Below are positions 7,865-15,430 of a stretch of DNA of 64,000 bases, in pieces; the first letter of the stretch is position 1, and every line of letters starts with the position of its first letter. A model generated the notes under the pieces. It had not been told where the DNA came from, ran no database searches, and was given only the letters and a program-made list of their open reading frames with translations. The position numbers were made by a program, and so were the translations under genes. Origin of the DNA: JAEXNA01 sp037189585 (GTDB lineage Bacteria > Vulcanimicrobiota > Xenobia > Xenobiales > JADMJV01); the NCBI GenBank assembly GCA_037189585.1, contig JBBCJA010000026.1, forward strand, positions 62,001 to 126,000, read 5' to 3'.

Positions 7865-7888
7865 GGCCCTCTCCTTGAGGGCCTTTTT
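7865..7888 (+). terminator. Intrinsic terminator
   Basis: GGCCCTC, loop TCCTT, GAGGGCC, then five T on the + strand. It lies 180 bases after the M14 stop codon. It ends either a long 3' UTR or a small RNA starting inside 7730-7800, where TTAACA and TACACA occur 11 bp apart. Confidence 0.75.
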
Positions 7889-9231
7889 CATGTGTCCGCG
7901 TTCTCACCACGCTTGCGGTTGAAAACCAGATGTTCCGCACGAGTGCGGAGCTGCCGATTGAACTTGCGGTAGGTGCTATCTTTATTGCCTCTTCGCGAGG
8001 TGTACCAGGCATAGATGGGACCGGCTAGCAAGCCAAAAGGTGGAAGTAGACAGCATCCCAGGGCTGAGGCTATGGTACTACCACGAGTCAGAATGGATCG
8101 ATTGTCGTAGAGGGGCACTTCAGTGGAGAGCATAAGGCTCGTTTGACCCTTCCAGATGATAGTGCAGCGCTCTATGTCGGCGTTGACCTTGTCGTCGACC
8201 ACGACCGCCAGACCGCTCAGGTCGGTCGTGACCGAACTGCCATCGAGAATGGCGAAGGCGCCGCCTCCCGCGTCGTGCCCTCGGACGGGATTAAGGCAGA
8301 CTCCATCTTTGACGTAATGCAGACTTGACGGACCGAAAAGATAGACTGGCAGTCCAAACGCTTCTTTGAAGCGGAGCTCTGTTTCACTCGACTTGGTGAA
8401 TCCCGGTGGGAGTCGGAGCCGAAAGATCGGCGGCAAGGTCGGGGCATAGTCGTTAAGCCCGTCGGGAATGGTACGCCAGGCCCGCCCCTTACGGACTGGA
8501 GGCCAACGTAAGGTGTTGTTGGCGCCGGTCTTGATCTCGAAGGCGCCGAGGTAAGGCGAGCTCAGCTCTGAAACGGGGTCGATCGTCGGTTTGTGAAGAG
8601 CCTGAGGAAGGCTTGGCCCGATCGGCGAACCGTCTAAAATGATCGGCATGGGAGCGAAGGCGCAACGACGAGTGATGGCCGCGTGCTCCGCCGAGGTTTG
8701 GCTGATGGGAAGTCCGATCGATACCTTGGTCAGAAAGAAGAGAAAGAATCGTCTTCCTTTGTCCAGAGGTTCGATGCGCGGAAACGGTGCGTCCCGGTAG
8801 ACCTCCGAACGGCCTTCGGCCAGCGATAATATCGTTCCGTAGCCGTCGTCGTCCCACTCGCCCCACATCAGCTCTTGGGGCGACTGCCCCGAGATACCGC
8901 AAATAGCCATGGCCAGATAAGAGCGAGCCTGGTCGGATTCTTCCAGGGGAGCGGCTAGAGCTAAACTGAGCGAGTCGACCGAAACGGTCCGGTCCGAGCC
9001 TTCGGTCTCGAAGAAAAGAAGAACCGAGCGATTGAGTAGTTTGATGTGGAGCTCTTCGACTTTGAGCCGTGTGGCGCACTGCACCAGTTTGAGAATGTAG
9101 TCCTCAGGGTTGACCAGGCTGTGGGAGGACAGCTTGGCCACGGCTTTCTCTAGAGCCAGAGTGAAAGAACCCGCGGATTCGAAAGAGCCGGCGGCGCGCT
9201 GGGCCTCAATGAATGAGCTAAGATCGTTCAT
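7888..9231 (-). CDS. Unknown protein, GHKL-ATPase-like N-terminus
   Basis: A 447-residue protein I do not recognise with confidence. The N-terminal stretch SFTLALEKAVAKLSSHSL, then YILKLVQCATRLKVEELHI and a beta-hairpin (SVLLFFET), has the helix-strand rhythm of histidine-kinase/Hsp90-type ATPase domains. The usual ATP-binding Asn/Asp boxes are not evident, so it may be a degenerate relative (weak inference). Near the C-terminus there is a hydrophobic segment (ALGCCLLPPFGLLAGPIYAW, about 395-415) followed by a basic tail, suggesting membrane attachment. ATG at 9231 is preferred over GTG at 9267 because it begins the conserved-looking helix MNDLSSFIEAQRA. Stop codon abuts the + strand terminator. 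Confidence 0.6.
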   Translation of the reverse strand: MNDLSSFIEAQRAAGSFESAGSFTLALEKAVAKLSSHSLVNPEDYILKLVQCATRLKVEELHIKLLNRSVLLFFETEGSDRTVSVDSLSLALAAPLEESDQARSYLAMAICGISGQSPQELMWGEWDDDGYGTILSLAEGRSEVYRDAPFPRIEPLDKGRRFFLFFLTKVSIGLPISQTSAEHAAITRRCAFAPMPIILDGSPIGPSLPQALHKPTIDPVSELSSPYLGAFEIKTGANNTLRWPPVRKGRAWRTIPDGLNDYAPTLPPIFRLRLPPGFTKSSETELRFKEAFGLPVYLFGPSSLHYVKDGVCLNPVRGHDAGGGAFAILDGSSVTTDLSGLAVVVDDKVNADIERCTIIWKGQTSLMLSTEVPLYDNRSILTRGSTIASALGCCLLPPFGLLAGPIYAWYTSRRGNKDSTYRKFNRQLRTRAEHLVFNRKRGENADT

Positions 9232-9277
9232 AGGTTCTATACTGCCTCGAAGGAGTGACGATATCACCTGGGTAACG

Positions 9278-9306
9278 AAAAAAAGAGCCGTCTGGCTCCT
9301 TTTTCC
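9278..9306 (-). terminator. Intrinsic terminator, near-symmetrical
   Basis: GAGCC, loop GTCT, GGCTC flanked by A-runs on the left and T-runs on the right, so it can work in both directions. On the minus strand it follows the small gene at 9326-9532 and ends in seven T. Confidence 0.7.
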
Positions 9307-9325
9307 CGAGAGTCTGTTGGAGCTT

Positions 9326-9532
9326 TTAGCTCAGTGTCTTGTTCTCACGACGACGCTGCTCGGCCCCAGTCATCCAGTTATTGGGGTACATGGTGTACTC
9401 GGGGAACCCCGGGTCGTCCAGGCAGCGCTTAGTGCGAAGCCAGACTTCACGCACGCGACGATCGCGGCACTCGGGATCGAAAAACTCGAACCCGTCAAAA
9501 TGTTTTTCTAAATACTCTTCTTTGTACTGCAC
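9326..9532 (-). CDS. Small unknown protein (68 aa)
   Basis: A 68-residue soluble, highly charged protein (MQYKEEYLEKHFDGFEFF..., many Arg/Glu, several Trp and Tyr). It has no membrane segment, cysteine pair or signal peptide. The GTG start at 9532 is supported by GAGG 8 bases upstream, and an intrinsic terminator directly follows the gene; together these make it a credible free-standing small gene. I do not recognise the family. The divergent DNA up to 9673 shows nothing further that I can name. Confidence 0.55.
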   Translation of the reverse strand: MQYKEEYLEKHFDGFEFFDPECRDRRVREVWLRTKRCLDDPGFPEYTMYPNNWMTGAEQRRRENKTLS

Positions 9533-9673
9533 GTTTTCAACCTCATTTTGGCCATGAACCGGTACAGCGAAGCTGTAACACTACGCTTTCAGCCGAAGGA
9601 TGGCTTCGAACCGAGACAGTTATGTTCCGCTCTTATAATTCCTTCCCCGTCTTGAAGTTTCTTTAGAAATGGT

Positions 9674-10372
9674 CTAGCTCGACGGAAAGGGGGTGCTAGA
9701 GGGGAGGCCTTCGGGCGGTTCGCAGCGCCAGATCCAGGTCTTCCCTTCGCCGATCGCTCCGCGTTTATCTTTTCTTACCATCACTTGAAGGCGAGCCGGG
9801 TCGCGAGGATAGGCCTCGATCTGTAGACGCAGGCCGATCAGGCAACCGAGAGAGGGGAGTTCGGATTGTTTGTCGGTGAGGATCAGTAAGGTCGAACGGT
9901 GGTGACGAGCCAGGGCGTTGAGTCGCGCCAGAAGTGAAATTTCGAGAGTGAGGGGAGGCTTTTTCCAGGAGGCCAGATCCCATACTAAAAGGTCGAAACC
10001 TCCGGAACTTAAGAGACGCGCCGAGGCTAACGCCGCTTCTTCTGGTTTGGAGAGAAAAACTAGTGGGAGTCGGCGGAGATCGACTCCACTAGCCCGCATG
10101 TCGGGAGGGTAGAACGGTTTGGCCTGACAGCCGAGCCATAGGCATGGTTTGGCATGGCTTTGAACATGACGAACAAAAGACGCGGCGAAGGTCAACCCCG
10201 CGCCGCCCCCTGTTCCGGAGACCTCCACCAACTGTCCTACCGCTAAGGGCCACAGATCGGCTCCGTGGCGTAGGCGTTCTCCCCTGCATCGTGCCTCCTG
10301 AAAGGCCGATTCCAATCCGGTGTGCGCGCTGGTTCTCCACTCGGCTTGAGATGGGTCTCGTGTCAGGTTCAT
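9674..10372 (-). CDS. RecA/ImuA-like protein lacking Walker A lysine
   Basis: A 232-residue RecA-fold-like protein encoded directly after lexA with an ATGA overlap. The N-terminal half reads like the RecA/ImuA core: a strand, a glycine-rich loop VSGTGGGAGLTFAASF (51-66), a Walker B-like strand FDLLVWDLASWKK and LLILTDKQ. The loop has no lysine where RecA has Gly-Lys-Thr, so ATP hydrolysis is doubtful. In many bacteria ImuA accompanies imuB and dnaE2 in a LexA-controlled mutagenesis cassette; those partners are absent next to it here. A role in the SOS response is inferred from position and fold only. Confidence 0.65.
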   Translation of the reverse strand: MNLTRDPSQAEWRTSAHTGLESAFQEARCRGERLRHGADLWPLAVGQLVEVSGTGGGAGLTFAASFVRHVQSHAKPCLWLGCQAKPFYPPDMRASGVDLRRLPLVFLSKPEEAALASARLLSSGGFDLLVWDLASWKKPPLTLEISLLARLNALARHHRSTLLILTDKQSELPSLGCLIGLRLQIEAYPRDPARLQVMVRKDKRGAIGEGKTWIWRCEPPEGLPSSTPFPSS

Positions 10373-11001
10373 GGCACAAGGGGCTGCCCTTCGTAATAGC
10401 GGCGCACTTCGAGCACTTTCCCCAGGATTTTGACGTCTTTGCGAGGGAGACGGAGAGGTCGAAATTCTGGATTTTCGGGGTAAAGCTCCACCAACCGTTT
10501 GGCCATCTGGAAACGTTTGACCGTCGCTTCGTCTCCCACGAGAACAACCACAATGTCCCCGTTTTGTGCACTATTTTGGCGACGCGCGACGACAAAGTCG
10601 TCCGGCATAATCCCCGCTCCGACCATCGACATCCCTCGAACTTTGAGGACAAAAAGCTCTTCGCCATGGCGGGAACGTTCGACTTCGATATAGCCAACCG
10701 GATTTTGCTTGGCTAAAACCAGGGCTCCGCCTTGCACGGGATCGAATACGGAACCGAGCACGGGAACGCGTTGAGACAAAGAGCTGAGAAGCTCGGGCGG
10801 AAGACCGTAGGAGCGGGAAGCGGTTCCTCGCTTGATCAACAGCCCCTCCCGGACCAGGGCTGCCATGTGTTTGCGGGCCGTTTCCACGGCACGAAATCCC
10901 ATAGCGACTTGAACTTCTCGAATAGTGGGGGGGTCGCCTCGTTGAAGTCGTGGAGCGACATAATGGTACACGCGTTGGCGAGTTTCGTCTTGTTTAGACA
11001 T
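10369..11001 (-). CDS. lexA: LexA repressor
   Basis: SOS repressor of 210 residues from ATG 11001. The N-terminal winged helix is visible (PPTIREVQVAMGF, then RKHMAALVREGLL). The C-terminal S24 self-cleavage domain has Ser125 in VRGMSMVG and Lys162 in DEATVKRF, so the catalytic dyad is intact. The expected Ala-Gly scissile bond aligns with Gly91-Gly92 (PVQGGALVLA), and this loop is about three residues longer than in E. coli. ATG 11001 is chosen over 11076 because it matches the family start and avoids overlap with the phosphatase gene. A perfect 14-bp palindrome spans its start codon, suggesting autoregulation. It is followed by the imuA-like gene. Confidence 0.93.
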   Translation of the reverse strand: MSKQDETRQRVYHYVAPRLQRGDPPTIREVQVAMGFRAVETARKHMAALVREGLLIKRGTASRSYGLPPELLSSLSQRVPVLGSVFDPVQGGALVLAKQNPVGYIEVERSRHGEELFVLKVRGMSMVGAGIMPDDFVVARRQNSAQNGDIVVVLVGDEATVKRFQMAKRLVELYPENPEFRPLRLPRKDVKILGKVLEVRRYYEGQPLVP

Positions 11002-11008
11002 ATGTCTA
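10995..11008. promoter_or_regulatory. Candidate LexA operator over lexA start
   Basis: TAGACATATGTCTA is a perfect 14-bp palindrome whose ATG is the lexA start codon (minus strand). Position and symmetry fit an autoregulatory SOS box; the motif differs from the E. coli, Bacillus and alphaproteobacterial consensus boxes. It also lies about 67 bases before the divergent phosphatase start. Confidence 0.5.
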
Positions 11009-11074
11009 TGGTAGGATTGAGTGGCCAAAAGGTCAAGGGGGATTGCCGCTCTTCTCGCGGAACTCGGACCCCGC

Positions 11075-12256
11075 ATGTTTCGGACTGTCTTTTTTCTGTG
11101 GGCTCTATTAGGCTCGGTGGCTCTGGCCCAGCCGCGTCATCTTTACTTGACCTGGGATAATCCCGATACCTCGCGCACTCAGACGGTGGTCTTCCAAACG
11201 GTGGGTAAAGCCGCTAACCCACGAGTGGAAGTCAAGTTGGAAGGCCCCACAGGGAAAGTGAGTTCTCTGGACTGCAAAAGTCTGATGTTGGTCGGTACCC
11301 AGCGCCGTATACACCACCTTACTCTCAAAGGGCTAAAACCCGGCACGGTATATCAGTTCCGAGCTGGAGACAACGTTCACGGTATGTCCGCATGGAGAAG
11401 TTTTCGAACCCTACCCGAAAGCGGACCGATCAAGATCGTTACCGGAGGGGATATGTATCGCCACCCCGAGACAGTGCAACTGCTTGTCGCCGCCGCTTCC
11501 CACAAGCCGGATGTCGCGCTGATCGGTGGAGATATCGCTTACGCCGACGCCGACCTGGCCAAGATAGGGTTCTGGGACGATTGGTTCGACAACTGGGCTC
11601 AGCACTTGGACCCGAAGAGCGGCCCGATGGTGCCGATGGTCTGCGCCATCGGCAACCACGAGGTGGGCGGCGCCTTCGACCGGAAGAAGCCGGACGCGCC
11701 CTTTTTCTTCGCTTTCTTTCCGCAGGGCGGAGAAGCGTACTTTCACCGCAAGCTCGGCGGCGATTGTGAGGTGGTCGTGCTCGACTCGAGCCACGTCACG
11801 ACTCATCAAGCTCAAGTGCCGTTTTTGACGAAAACGCTACAGTCCATGCAGGAGAGAGCCGTGCCGTTCCGGCTGGCTCTTTATCACGTGCCCTGCTATC
11901 CGACTCACCGGCCCACCAACGATCCTTACGCTCAGAGGGGACGTAAACATTGGGTTCCTCTCTTCGACCGTTACGGCTTGACCGCGGGGCTGGAAAACCA
12001 CGACCACACTTTCAAACGCACTCATCCCCTCAAGGGGGGGAAAGTCGATTCCACGGGCACAGTCTACATAGGAGACGGCTGCTGGGGACGGACTCCGAGG
12101 ACAGTGGAGACGAATTTACCCTACCTGGCCAAGGCATCCTCGACTTACCACGTCTGGATGTTGACCACCGAAAAAGGCGAGCTTGTTTGCGAGGCGGTGG
12201 GACGCGATGGAAAAGTCTTTGACCGGGTACGCCTGAAGGGACGCTCAGGAGGTTAA
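11075..12256 (+). CDS. Secreted purple acid phosphatase-like protein
   Basis: A 393-residue exported metallophosphatase. The signal peptide is MFRTVFFLWALLGSVALAQ. A fibronectin-III-like domain (about 20-115) ends GTVYQFRAGD, and the calcineurin-like catalytic domain follows. Metal-binding motifs are in order: GGDMYRH, GGDIAYAD, IGNHE, YHVPCY and NHDH in GLENHDHTF, so all dimetal ligands are present. This arrangement is typical of purple acid phosphatases and related phosphodiesterases that release phosphate in the periplasm or outside. ATG 11075 is preferred to 11021 because it starts the signal peptide. The stop codon is followed by AGGAGG-driven translation of the next gene, so the two are probably co-transcribed. 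Confidence 0.88.
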   Translation: MFRTVFFLWALLGSVALAQPRHLYLTWDNPDTSRTQTVVFQTVGKAANPRVEVKLEGPTGKVSSLDCKSLMLVGTQRRIHHLTLKGLKPGTVYQFRAGDNVHGMSAWRSFRTLPESGPIKIVTGGDMYRHPETVQLLVAAASHKPDVALIGGDIAYADADLAKIGFWDDWFDNWAQHLDPKSGPMVPMVCAIGNHEVGGAFDRKKPDAPFFFAFFPQGGEAYFHRKLGGDCEVVVLDSSHVTTHQAQVPFLTKTLQSMQERAVPFRLALYHVPCYPTHRPTNDPYAQRGRKHWVPLFDRYGLTAGLENHDHTFKRTHPLKGGKVDSTGTVYIGDGCWGRTPRTVETNLPYLAKASSTYHVWMLTTEKGELVCEAVGRDGKVFDRVRLKGRSGG

Positions 12257-12317
12257 GCTGGGGGAGAGCGAGCTACACGAAAACGTCATTGAAAGTGTCC
12301 TGGCCGACGCCTCTCGC

Positions 12318-13370
12318 ATGGTGGAGAAGCGCATCGCGTATTTTCGGGCACTCCTGGCCCTGTTGCTGGGAATCTTCACGGCTCAGAACTTCATGCTGGC
12401 CGGAATCAGTCTCAAGGGGCCCTTCTTGCCCCTTTCCCTGATCTCATGCGCTCTTGCTTTGGGCTTTTCTCTTTTTGTGCTGGCGAACTCCCGAAGCAAA
12501 AAAAGTATTCCTGTGGTTCCCTTAGCCATAATGTCGATAGGGTTGGATGCCACCCTGATGATTTTACCAGTGGGACTTTTCTCCACGGAGGGCGGTTGGT
12601 TCACCACTAACGAAGTGATCTTAAATCAACCCTCGGTCTTCGCGATGTATCTGTTGGTCATCGCCTCCGGCCTGAGATTTCGCGAGGTCGCGAGATTGGG
12701 AATCATGGTCAACGGATGTGTTATCTTGAGCTTGATGGTCATGGAAGCGGTGCGCTCTCGCATCCCGGAGGGGATCGCGCCCGCGGCGTCACTGGCCGTA
12801 CGCCAACATTTTTTGTTGTTAGCCAGTAGTGTTTTGTTGGCCTGGTTGATCTCTTCCCATATCCGCCAGACCACGTTGATGGCCGCCCAGACGGCGTTGC
12901 AGGCGACTGTTGATGCCCTGACCGGAGTTTACAATCGAGCTCATCTTCGCCAACGATTGGCGTTGTTATGCCAGGCGGGCCAGTCGTTTCACCTGATGAT
13001 GGCGGACGTGGACCATTTCAAACGGATCAACGACGAACTGGGGCATCCGGTCGGTGACCGTGTGCTGATCGAAGTGGCCCGACGTTTTCAAGCGTCCTTA
13101 CGCCCCGGGGACCTGTTGGCCCGCTACGGAGGAGAAGAGTTTTGTGTCGTCTTGACACGACTCGATGACGATGCCGCCGCCACAGTGGCTGAGCGCCTGC
13201 GCGCGAAAGTTCGCGCCGAGGAGATCGAGGGACGCACTGTGACCACCAGTGTGGGCCTTTCCCGCTGGAACGGTAGCGAGCCGATATCGGAGCTTTTTGA
13301 ACGGGCCGATCAGGCGCTCTATAAAGCCAAGGAGCAGGGTCGCGATCGAGTTGTTGGCGATTGGCCTTAA
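12318..13370 (+). CDS. Membrane diguanylate cyclase (GGEEF)
   Basis: Makes cyclic di-GMP from two GTP. About 190 residues of five or six transmembrane helices precede a GGDEF domain. GGEEF at 271-275 is an active-type signature, DVDHFKRINDELGH is the metal/GTP-binding helix region, and the inhibitory I-site RPGD (262-265) lies exactly five residues before GGEEF, so product inhibition is expected. ATG 12318 has no ribosome-binding site. A perfect AGGAGG at 12247-12252 sits 5 bases before an in-frame CTG at 12258, which would add 20 residues (LGESELHENVIESVLADASR); the true start may be that CTG. Probably in one operon with the phosphatase. Confidence 0.92.
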   Translation: MVEKRIAYFRALLALLLGIFTAQNFMLAGISLKGPFLPLSLISCALALGFSLFVLANSRSKKSIPVVPLAIMSIGLDATLMILPVGLFSTEGGWFTTNEVILNQPSVFAMYLLVIASGLRFREVARLGIMVNGCVILSLMVMEAVRSRIPEGIAPAASLAVRQHFLLLASSVLLAWLISSHIRQTTLMAAQTALQATVDALTGVYNRAHLRQRLALLCQAGQSFHLMMADVDHFKRINDELGHPVGDRVLIEVARRFQASLRPGDLLARYGGEEFCVVLTRLDDDAAATVAERLRAKVRAEEIEGRTVTTSVGLSRWNGSEPISELFERADQALYKAKEQGRDRVVGDWP

Positions 13371-13454
13371 GGTGTGTCAGCTACCATTTTATTGCTCTTT
13401 TAGATTTCCCTAAAGTCCGCGGGAAACCGGAACTTTGATGCGAAAGGACGCGCC

Positions 13455-14348
13455 ATGAGTTGGAGTTGTGGCTTGCAGTTTCGAGTGCGCACCGGTCTCG
13501 ACCGGGGTGTTACTTATCCTATCGACGCGCCGGTTCTCAAGATCGGACGCTCCCGTATGCCGGGTGACCGTCAAGAGGGTTGGATTCGAGTTCTCGACGA
13601 CTCGGTCTCTCGACTTCATTGTGAACTCTTCTGGCAGGAAGACCGAAAGAGTTTTCGTCTCCTTCATCGTTCCACGACCAATTCTACCTACGTCAACGGT
13701 GAGGCGGTCGAAGACGCGGAACTCTTCGATGGGGATCTCCTGGAGGTCGGCAGTATCACACTAGAGCTTCAGAAGGCCGACCTGCGTTGGTCGAGAGCTG
13801 ACGACAAGGCGGTCACGGACTGGCCTCAGAGACCCCATGAAGGCGGGACGATGCCCGTGGGGCTACCAAAGACTCAGGATATGATACAGATACCCGGCGC
13901 GACCGTGCAGGAAGTCAGTTCGGCTGGAGGATCCAAAATCTCCATTGGTCCGAAGGAGCCGTTTTGCTTGATTTCCCACCATGGCACGAACTATCAACTA
14001 GCGGAGCGCAAGATTCGACTCGGGGCCGAAGTGGACCCTGAGGACGATCCGAACGCTGAGGAGCCCAAGAAGAAGCCGCACTTTGATGTTCACTACGTCC
14101 TCGAAGGGGCGGATTTTAGTTATTACAATCTGATCTTGCGGTATGACGAATTGGCTTTGAGCTACAAGGCGGTGCGCCTGGGGCCCAACGCTCAGGAGAT
14201 CTCGATCTCCCGTCGGCAAAGCGGCTTGACCTGGCATTCGGCCTTCCCGGAAGGGGTTGAGGTCGAGCTTCTGCCCGGCGATCAACTGTTGGTGGGGAAT
14301 CTCGAATTGACCTATCAGAAGTCGCAGGTTGACGATGGCAGGCCCTAA
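13455..14348 (+). CDS. FHA-domain protein
   Basis: A 297-residue protein with an N-terminal forkhead-associated domain, which binds phosphothreonine peptides. GRS at 31-33, SRLHCEL from 52 and NSTYVNG at 76-82 are the canonical conserved positions. A Pro/Gly-rich linker (about 118-165) leads to a C-terminal beta-rich region (170-295) ending LLPGDQLLVGNLELTYQ, which resembles a second, degenerate FHA-like fold without the binding residues. It is a natural partner for the window's Ser/Thr kinases (inference). GGAC precedes ATG 13455 at fair spacing. Its 3' end overlaps the next SDR gene by 14 bases, so translation is likely coupled. Confidence 0.85.
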   Translation: MSWSCGLQFRVRTGLDRGVTYPIDAPVLKIGRSRMPGDRQEGWIRVLDDSVSRLHCELFWQEDRKSFRLLHRSTTNSTYVNGEAVEDAELFDGDLLEVGSITLELQKADLRWSRADDKAVTDWPQRPHEGGTMPVGLPKTQDMIQIPGATVQEVSSAGGSKISIGPKEPFCLISHHGTNYQLAERKIRLGAEVDPEDDPNAEEPKKKPHFDVHYVLEGADFSYYNLILRYDELALSYKAVRLGPNAQEISISRRQSGLTWHSAFPEGVEVELLPGDQLLVGNLELTYQKSQVDDGRP

Positions 14349-15141
14349 ACGCATCCTGGTCACGGGAGCCACCCGAGGATTGGGCGAGGCCATCGCCCGA
14401 GGTTTGGACCAACTTGGCCATCACACATTCCTGCTGGGACGCGATCCAGAAAAGCTGGAACAGCTCAAGGACGAGCTTTCTCACGCTCAGGTCGCCGCAC
14501 AGGACCTGAGCCGGTCTGAGCAACTCAAAACGCTAGTGGAGACCGTCGTGAACCGGCTCGGCGGACTAGATGGGTTGATCAATAGCGCCGGGGTGATCGA
14601 GCCGATGGGGCTTTTGAGTGAATTGACGCCCACCGACTGGGAAGCCGCGCTTCGTGTCAATCTGACAGCGCCGGCCATGCTGATGGCGGCGGCACTGCCC
14701 CATCTTCAAAAGAGCGCGGGTCGGCTGGTTAACATCAGTAGTGGAGCCGCGGTCAAGCCCACTCAGGGCTGGGGGGCCTACTGCGCGGCCAAAGCTGGAC
14801 TTTTGGCCCTGGGCCAGGTCGTCGCCGCCGAGCAGGGGGAGGTCGCGTGTTTCTCGCTTCGACCAGGGGTGATCGACACCGAGATGCAGCGACAGATTCG
14901 AGAAAGCTCCACCATGCCCGAGGAGGCCCAGGCGAGATTCCTTGATCTGCACCGGCAGGGTAAGCTAGAGTCTCCTGAAATTCCCGCTCGAGCAGCCATT
15001 TGGTTGATCCTAGAAGGACCTCACGAGCGTAGCGGGGAGTTCATCGAGTATTCCGATCCCCAGGTCAAGGCGGGGATTTCCCAACTCTTCTCTTCCGGAC
15101 CAGATCCTGAGGCGTCCCCGACAGAAGGGAGAGCTCGCTAG
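14335..15141 (+). CDS. Short-chain dehydrogenase/reductase
   Basis: Classical SDR of 268 residues. The NADP-binding motif is TGATRGLG (10-17), the NxAG equivalent is INSAGV (82-87), catalytic Ser135/136 lies in NISSGAA and the Tyr149-x3-Lys153 pair in YCAAK. The arginine in LLGRD after strand 2 favours NADP(H). It resembles sepiapterin reductase/benzil reductase-like SDRs, but the substrate cannot be assigned. ATG 14335 is preferred to the upstream TTG. The start overlaps the FHA gene. The C-terminal tail (SSGPDPEASPTEGRAR) looks disordered. Confidence 0.9.
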   Translation: MAGPKRILVTGATRGLGEAIARGLDQLGHHTFLLGRDPEKLEQLKDELSHAQVAAQDLSRSEQLKTLVETVVNRLGGLDGLINSAGVIEPMGLLSELTPTDWEAALRVNLTAPAMLMAAALPHLQKSAGRLVNISSGAAVKPTQGWGAYCAAKAGLLALGQVVAAEQGEVACFSLRPGVIDTEMQRQIRESSTMPEEAQARFLDLHRQGKLESPEIPARAAIWLILEGPHERSGEFIEYSDPQVKAGISQLFSSGPDPEASPTEGRAR

Positions 15142-15229
15142 GACACGAAGGGCGCTCACGTTCCCGCCCCTGGGCGGCTATCGCAGCGCATGACCTGTAG
15201 GTTAAGCGCGTTAGGAAAGGGATTCTTGC

Positions 15230-15361
15230 ATGTCCGATCATAGCCACGACGCGCCCGTCAACAGCGCGAAACTGCTGCTCCCCGTCGTTATTTGTGGAAT
15301 GCTCGTACTCATGTGCGTGATGTACTTCGGCGGCATGAGCAACGGATTCTACGCCCACTAG
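15230..15361 (+). CDS. Small membrane protein (43 aa)
   Basis: ORF of 44 codons with a good ribosome-binding site (AGGAAAGGG at 15213-15221, 8 bases before ATG). It encodes MSDHSHDAPVNSAKLL, then one hydrophobic helix (about residues 15-34, Met/Val/Leu/Cys-rich), then a short tail ending NGFYAH. It is a single-pass membrane peptide with a His/Asp-rich N-terminus. Function unknown; small subunits of respiratory or transporter complexes have this size and shape. It lies alone between the SDR and the LOG-family gene. Confidence 0.6.
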   Translation: MSDHSHDAPVNSAKLLLPVVICGMLVLMCVMYFGGMSNGFYAH

Positions 15362-15430
15362 AGATTCGGCCGGAAACCCTATTGACAATGCTAAACGCAG
15401 TATGGTCCGGCCGAACCTCTAGACAATCTA

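Noticed and set aside
15382..15406. TTGACA followed by TATGGT near the LOG gene start as a sigma-70 promoter
   Set aside because: The spacer is only 13 bases, too short for a normal -35/-10 pair; the region is also a 10-bp inverted repeat (15365-15414).
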